DNA from: Blepharisma stoltei | Lineage: Eukaryota; Ciliophora; Heterotrichea; Heterotrichida; Blepharismidae | Direction of reading: 5' to 3' | Assembly (NCBI GenBank): GCA_914767885.1 | Contig: CAJZBQ010000050.1 | Location: 310,001 to 374,000, forward strand | DNA length: 64,000 nt | In this document: positions 57,985 through 64,000 of the stretch, piece after piece | Numbering within the stretch: position 1 is the first letter of the stretch | Layout of the letters: the number at the start of each line of letters is the position of its first letter | The notes under the pieces: model-generated | The model's database searches: none | Seen by the model: the letters and a program-made list of their open reading frames with translations, nothing else | Told to the model about the DNA's origin: nothing | Program-made: the position numbers and the translations under genes

Positions 57985-60900
57985 TTAAGCCAAAATCCAA
58001 TCGTTTTGCTCGACTAAGCACATAAAGAGAGGAATATCAATAACTTTGTCAGCTTTTGTATTTACCAGCCCAAAGACGAAATCCTTAGTCAAAATTTGCA
58101 TTTTTCTTGTATTAAGTTCAAGAATCCCTGGAGCAGGTCCTGGAATGTTATTTTCCAAACTTACATCTTCCAAGCACTTTCTAACATATTGAGACTCATT
58201 TTCATCTTGCTGTGGAGGAATTTCATACCCTTCTATTCAAGGAATATTCCAATTTACCCCTTTATTAAACGCTGGTACACAAATTTCATCACAATCATTT
58301 TCTTCATTTTCCATACTTCTAAGCAAGTCTTCTATTTTATAAGATAAATCAGTTTTAAATCTCTTCATTTCTGAGGATAATTCTTCTTTTAAGCCTTCAT
58401 ATTTCATAAAAAAGGCACTTATTCCTTGTTGTCCAGTAGGCACGGTATAAATATCGCCATTATCTTGATTTTTGCTGTGTTTTATTTCTTTAGTTTTAAA
58501 TCTCATAAATTTGTAATTTTGTTCATTTACTGTTTTTATGATATTTGTGCATGAAACCCATTTGAATGAAATATCAAGTATGGATATTGAAGATTTACTA
58601 GCTGGAGCTAGAGCTGGGGTATAATGATTTTCTTGCAAGAAATGGGCTGCCTGTGGTTGACTGTCAAAAACATGTGCCTTTATAAAAGGGAAGTTAAAAG
58701 AGTCAGTTGAGTTTATAATTTCAAGAATATCAGAAACGTCACCTTGCAGTCTTGTTTTTGGATAGCCAGTTAAGCTTATCCCACTTTTATCAAGCTTCCC
58801 AAATAAATTCAAAACAGCATTTAGCAAGCATTGCCTATTGCCTATTTTCACCATTTCTGGACTTATAATGTCCCTCGCTCTCACTTCTTCATAATTAGCT
58901 TCAACAATGCATAATGCTTTCAATGTAAAAGGAAATTCCGCTTGCGTTCTTGCATCTCTATTTGGCTGTATATTAGTTCTTGCTTTCCCCATAACAGTTA
59001 CATCTACATTATATTGTCTCAAATGTGCTTGTGTTTTCCATTTGTACTTCAAATTTGTATAAATCTTTTTTATATCTTGTGGGACTTCTCTTCCTATTTC
59101 GGTAAATAAATTAATTCTGACTTCATCACAAGTGTCTATTTTTCATAAGAAATTCCCGGCTAAATCAATGATATTTTGATAAGATTTTTCGTGCAAGCAT
59201 GAAATGTGGTGAATTATTAAATTTCTTCCATTTGGAGATGAGCAGTCTAAGGAGTATATTAATAATCCCATGATTTTTTCATTTTTCATAGCCCAGTACC
59301 AGCATGGATCTACTCCTGATGTAACTTCTATGAGTAGCTGATCTATGCTTGGCAAAATCATCTTTAAAGCAGTAGGAATATAATTATAATATTCGTTCAA
59401 AGCATATAATGCTGCTTTTTCTGATAAGCCTAAAGGCTTAAACAAAAGATTGGATAAATCTTTAAAATCAGCCATCCCAGCGAAATCAAGACCCATCCCT
59501 TCATGAGGATCAGTCATTTCAGATGAGACTGCAATTTCTTCATTTCTCATAGAACTTTCTGCTAACTCCTGCCTTTAAATTGGAGCAAAAAATCTTGCTC
59601 CAATTGAAAGATTTTGCGATTGTTTTTGAAAATAAATTTGTGTTATTAACATAAATTTAAGGTTTTTTTAAATGCCACACTAATTCACTCTCTCTTTAAA
59701 ATAGAAAATGCAATAGGTAAATTTTCAATTTTGGCATATTAAATTTGCTATCAAAGCTATTTACATAAATTTTTTATTTTGCCGATAAAATTAAATTTCT
59801 ATCTAATTTAAAGAGGTTAATTTCCCAAAAAATATAGCGCTTTCCCGAGGATGGCGCGGAATGGCGCCATCCTCGGGAAAGCCAGGAAGGCATCCACACG
59901 GGAACTGGGAGTTCCACGTGTGGATGCCATTTTGACATGTGGAAGTTTGGATCCCACATGTCAAAAATGGCATCCACACGTGGAAACTCCAGTTCCCGTG
60001 TGGATGCTTAGTTGACTTTCCCGAGGATGGCGCCATTCCGCGCCATCCTCGGGAAAGCGCTATAGATATTTTATTCCAATTTAAAGGGGGGAGTGAGTAA
60101 TGGTTTGGACTATGAGCCCCTGGTGTAAAGTTTTCTATTGCATAATCTTCAGCTTCATTTACTTCAATTCCCATTCCAGCAGAATTAGTCATAATAATCT
60201 GTGGCGCTGCTAAAGTTCTCCTTTTTTCTTGGTCATAAGCTGAGTTAATCATAGATTCAGCTACTTGAATTATCCAAGAATCATTGGAAAATTCATCGAA
60301 TATTTCATTATAAACCATATCTGTAAGTTTTTCATTGAGAAGTTTTCTTTCATATAAATAAAATGGCATTCGGTTCGAGAGAAATTAGCTTTGCTAATTT
60401 TCTCTCCCTCATGGAATTTTATTTATAGGGTTAGGTTTTTACTCGGGAATTTCTGGACAGCAATAGCGGTTTAACTCTGGGGATAACCAGAGGAACCACT
60501 CCTCAGTCCACTCAAAATTTCGGGCTTTTACCTCTCAGCACATCCCCACGGGAGGATGACCCTTAGGCGGAACACGCGCAGGAGCTGAGTCGAGCGACAA
60601 GGGCGACGGCAACGCGCCGGTGAGACGTGCAGCAGGGCTGGTGAAGCAGGAGTTGATAGAAGGCTTGGACGGGGCTGACCTGTGCCAAGATGGCTCGCCT
60701 ACGTCATCAGTTTTTTGCCATAGCCCCTTTGGGCTGCGGCACTAGACACCTTAAACACCAGATAATTAAGTAAGTTAAGTAAGAAGTTTTCTTTCTCTTT
60801 CCTCAATTTTTTTCCTTTCTTCTCCACTTTTAACTTGCTGCTTTTTCTGGTCTATGGCTTCATTAATTAAAGATTCCGCAATACTTTCAAGTTTTAACGA

Positions 60901-63759
60901 ATTTATCGTTTCTTCAATAAGAATCCTTTGGATTTGGTTTGAAATTTGGCCATTAATGGAATTTAGCGTAATTTGTCTTTGAAGCTGAGCTTCTTCTTCA
61001 TGTGTTCTTGCTCTTTTGAACTCTTCAATTTCACTGGTAGCAATTTGTGGGAGTTCAGAGTCAATTAAATTTAAAATGCTATTGAAGACTTCGTCTGTAA
61101 GTTTTAAGTTGATTAAATCTCTTTCCTTTTTAGCTGCAGCTTCAAGATTTGCTTTTGCAACCTTTTCACGTGCTTTTGCGTCTAATTCTGATAGAGTTAT
61201 CCCAATCATTTGAGTCACAGCTTCATCAAAAAATTGATCAGAAAGCTGCTTGGAAATTTTATCATTTTCTTCTTTTATTTTTTCAAATTTCTCTTTTTCT
61301 GCAATAAATATTCGCTGCTCTTCTTCAAATTGTGCAGATATAAACGATGAAATTGCTGAATTCATTAAATCTTCTGAAATTAATTTAGAGAGCTCTTCTG
61401 TTTCTAAGGCTTTGCGTTTGCGGTCTTCTTCAGCTTTCTTGCTAGCTTCAATAGTTTCCTGCTCATTTCTAGCATAAATAAATTCACTTTCCACTATTTC
61501 TTTCAATAAGCTGCTTATAGCAGTATCTGTTATATTCATATTGAAGAAATCTATTAAAACAGCATTTTCTTCCTGCTTTTTCTTTTCCAAATCTTGCAAT
61601 CTTTTTCTTTCATTTTCTGCAACAGTTCTATTAGCCTCTTCTATTTCTTGAAGCCTTTTTCTTTCGTTTTCTTCTGCAATTTTTTTAGCTTCTTCTAAAT
61701 CGTGTTGCTTTTTTCTTTCATTTTCTGCTGCAATTCTATTAGCTTCTTCTAATTCCTGCTGTTTTTTTCTCTCAGCTAATCTATTTGCCTCTTCAATTTC
61801 TTGCAATCTTTTCTTTTCATTTTCTGCAGCGATTCTATTAGCCTCTTCTATTTCTTGAAGTCTTTTTCTTTCATTTTCTGCTGCGATTCTATTAGCCTCC
61901 TCTATTTCTTGCAGTCTTTTCCTTTCATTTTCTGCTGCAATTCTATTAGCTTCTTCTAACTCTTCCTGTCTTTTTCTTTCTTGCTCTTCTAGTTCTTTTT
62001 GCTTTTGTCTTTCAATTTCCTGCAATCTTTTCTTTTCTTTTTCAATTAACTCTTGCTCATCTTTTAATCTTTTTTCTGCTTCTTGTATTTTTAGTTCTTC
62101 ATTTATCATAATTACTACAGCTTCATCAAATAATTCCTGAGCGATTTGTTTTTTAATAGCATTATTATCTTCTTCCAGCTGTTTTTTCTCAGCAGCTTCT
62201 TTCATCTGTTTCTGTTTTTTCAGCATAGCTTCTTGAGCGTAATTTAATTCTTCTTCAATCATTTTCCTCACAACTTCGGTTAATAAATCTTCAAAAATGT
62301 TTTTTCCCAAATACCCAATTTCATCTCTCTTTTTTCTTTCTTCTTCTTTTATTCTTTTATATTCATCTTTAGCGAATTTCAACTCATCTCTTGCTAATAA
62401 GTCGACTATTTTATTGACTTCGCTATCTATAAGTTTTTGTGCGTAGTTGTCAAAATGCTTATCAAGAGCCCCATTAGCAGCTTGTCCTAAGAATTCATTT
62501 GCGAGTTTTCTGATAGTGTCTAAAAGTTCTTTCCCTAGGATTTCATCGGTTAAATATTTAGCAGCTGCATCATTTTGTCTTTGAGTTTCATGTTTTTTTG
62601 TAACACTGACGATTTCGGTTAATTCATTTTCGACTTCTTCTTCAATGATATCTTCAATGACATAGAGGGAAATTCTATTTTCGTCGTCATATCTTCTTTG
62701 TTTTCTCGTGCTATGCAAAGGAGTCCCTATAAGTGAACTAAATTTTCCGCTAGGCTTTGATTTGTGATTAGGCTCCCATTCATTATTGGAATCTTCCATA
62801 ATTACCATCTCTGCCAATCTTACTCGTTTTAAAAGAACTCCTGGCAATGGAATTAAAACTTGGCCGCTCTCAATAAAATAATTTTCCTTTTTTCGATTTT
62901 GCTGTTTTGATCTATTCGGTGCTGCTTTAGACGGAGCCACTAGTAAAGGATCAGGTTCTTCGCTGAATGTAAAAATTTTAGAAAAATCCGAATTTGAGAG
63001 GAAGTTTAAATCGTGCTTCATTTTCGCCATATAGTTTACACCGTCATGCATAAATGGAACTAGTTTTGTTTTTGCATAAGAATCGTTTTGATTTAGCAGC
63101 ATTGCATAAACAAGCTGCTCGCGCCACCTTACAATGCTTTCTACTACATTTAGTGTTAAGATTCTATGGGCATGCAAAAGCTCGGCACATTCAAGCTGAA
63201 CATCTTTGAGCTTTTCTCAATCTGGCGATTTTATTAGATATTCGTTCATTTCTTTGATGCTTTTTAAGCTTTCTTCTCGAGCTGAAACTGCCCTTAAAGC
63301 AATCTGCACTAAGGATCGATTTTTTCTTAAATCCTCGATTTCTCGAGAAATAATAGCTGCGCCTTTATTTCTTGGCAAATCGAAGACGCATGATTTGAAT
63401 ACTTCTCGCTGGGCCTCTGGGATTGCTCGAATTTCCCACTCAGCCTCTATTTCACCTTTAAGTGCATTTAGCATTTCTTCAGTTATAGCTAGACTGGCAT
63501 TGGAAGACCTTTCCAAGCTTTTGGCTCTTCCTGAGCCTGGTCTTGAGCTGATTTGTGGTAGCTTAATTTTGTTCTTTGATTTATCTTTAAAATATTTGTC
63601 ATTGTCTTCATGGATATTAGAGGTATCTAAAGTTGAAGAATTTAGGGGTAAAGAACCAAGCCAAAATCGGTCATCCCAAGGTGTCTTTTTGCTAGATCTT
63701 GAACGTGCTGTATTCGAGGATGAAACTTTGATTTTTTTTGAAGGAGTTGGCTGGAGCAT
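57985..63759 (-). CDS. very long coiled-coil protein with GNAT-like C-terminal region, split by an IES and a SINE-like element
   Basis: Starts MLQPTPSKKIKV at 63759 and ends NDWILA at 57985 after removing E11 (60352-60781 with one duplication) and the IES 59563-60095; about 1,600 residues. The N-terminus is basic and SP-rich; residues ~250-1000 are highly charged coiled coil. At ~61.6-62.0 kb is a tandem repeat of a 17-residue unit (EEANRIAAENERKRLQE), about eight copies. After the inserts come a segment with WYWAMKNEKIMGLLIYSLDC and NLIIHHISCLHEKSYQNIID, reminiscent of a GNAT acetyltransferase core, and a second related region (FPFIKAHVFDS, AAHFLQENHY). TGA-Trp at 63217, 59155 and 58236. Axonemal or cortical role inferred; no named family. 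Confidence 0.78.
59563..60095. mobile_element. C-run IES, family B, with one TA and one CA boundary and a nested MITE
   Basis: Left TAACTCCTGCCTTTAAATTG, right TTCCAATTTAAAGGGGGGAG then TGAG. Reading the minus strand, the upstream boundary is TCA and the downstream one TTA. Excision to one dinucleotide gives GAHSPNHYLAESSMRNEE in the host. A hairpin MITE (59833-60062) sits inside. The host frame is closed within the element. Confidence 0.8.
59833..60064. mobile_element. hairpin MITE nested in the IES
   Basis: Perfect terminal inverted repeats of TATAGCGCTTTCCCGAGGAT, each end itself palindromic around GGCGCGGAATGGCGCC, with inner stems GGCATCCACACGGGAAC and TTTTGACATGTGG. TA duplications at both edges. 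It has the same inner stem and GCGCGGAAT hub as the MITE at 28011. Its position in the middle of a family-B IES shows it jumped into an already existing IES. Confidence 0.9.
60338..60795 (+). mobile_element. SINE-like retroelement E11 with 14-bp duplication
   Basis: AGAAGTTTTCTTTC at 60338-60351 and 60782-60795 around 430 bp. It opens ATATAAATAAAATGGCATTC and closes TTAAGTAAGTTAAGTA. Nearly identical to E10 over its full length (shared GGTTTAACTCTGGGGATAAC, CATCCCCACGGGAGGATGAC), so one or both inserted recently. The duplication contains no TA. Removal restores ERERKLL^NEKLTDMV in the host. Confidence 0.9.
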
Positions 63760-64000
63760 TAAATAATTACTTTAAATAAGAAATATGAAAAGTTTCACAT
63801 AAGGTTATAAATAAAGCAAATAGCTGTCAATTATTTTTTTTTATTATATCCCTGTTAATTGTAACTGGAAATAATTTAGAGAAAACTATAAATCGAAAAT
63901 TTTTTGAAATAAGGCTGCTTATGATAATTATTTATTATGTGAATTTAGACATTATATTGAATCAACAAATAAATAAATTGAGAAAAATAACAATAAGAAA
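63760..64000. promoter_or_regulatory. AT-rich 5' flank
   Basis: Upstream region of the long coiled-coil gene, running off the window. No gene or repeat seen. Confidence 0.4.

Overview
The window looks like germline (micronuclear) DNA of a heterotrich ciliate, most probably Blepharisma. Three things seen directly point there. (1) TGA must be read as tryptophan: it falls at conserved Trp positions in MORN repeats, a RING finger, a PH-FYVE protein, PDK1 and TTLL, while TAA and TAG end genes. (2) Introns are 15 nt, GT...AG (seven found, one of them 17 nt), and each restores a reading frame. (3) At least nine protein genes are split by AT-rich inserts that have to be removed precisely to restore the frame. 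Most are TA-bounded with C-run/G-run terminal inverted repeats, as expected of internal eliminated sequences (IESs).

Layout. 1-1386: about 5.4 copies of a ~187-bp satellite, then the right end of an IES. 1.5-16.6 kb: compact genes for SART1/Snu66, MED6, RPL7 head to head with a POP3/RPP38-like RNase P subunit, CFAP58, a TTLL glutamylase, a glyoxalase-fold protein, a RING-H2 protein and a PH-FYVE protein, with one or two intergenic IESs and a retroelement. 16.7-27 kb: a CDPK, a coiled-coil/RING gene (three IESs, one SINE-like insert, two introns) and SEC31 (two IESs, one of them carrying a satellite, plus one SINE-like insert). 27.7-37.5 kb: a TPR gene (three IESs, one a near-perfect hairpin MITE), PDK1, and an internally repeated gene broken by an IES, a SINE-like element and a 2.6-kb Merlin/IS1595-type transposon. 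37.8-45 kb: a trithorax/MLL-type SET gene with PHD fingers, bromodomain and ePHD, interrupted at least four times. 45.4-64 kb: a MORN/IQ protein, CLASP, a mitochondrial acyl carrier protein, a METTL25-like methyltransferase, tRNA-Lys(CTT), a membrane protein and a very long coiled-coil/GNAT-like gene.

The inserts fall into four classes: C-run TIR IESs sharing one modular end architecture but carrying different tag sequences; short AT-rich IESs without obvious TIRs; hairpin MITEs, one nested inside an IES; and GC-richer SINE-like elements with 9-17 bp target-site duplications and short-repeat tails. In every intragenic case checked, removing the insert plus one duplicated boundary gives a continuous, sensible protein. 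Two IESs use CA instead of TA at a boundary. The SINE-like and Merlin insertions would have to be removed by a route that restores one target duplication, or else these germline copies are broken. No housekeeping pathway or operon links the genes; they are ordinary eukaryotic single genes with very short spacers.
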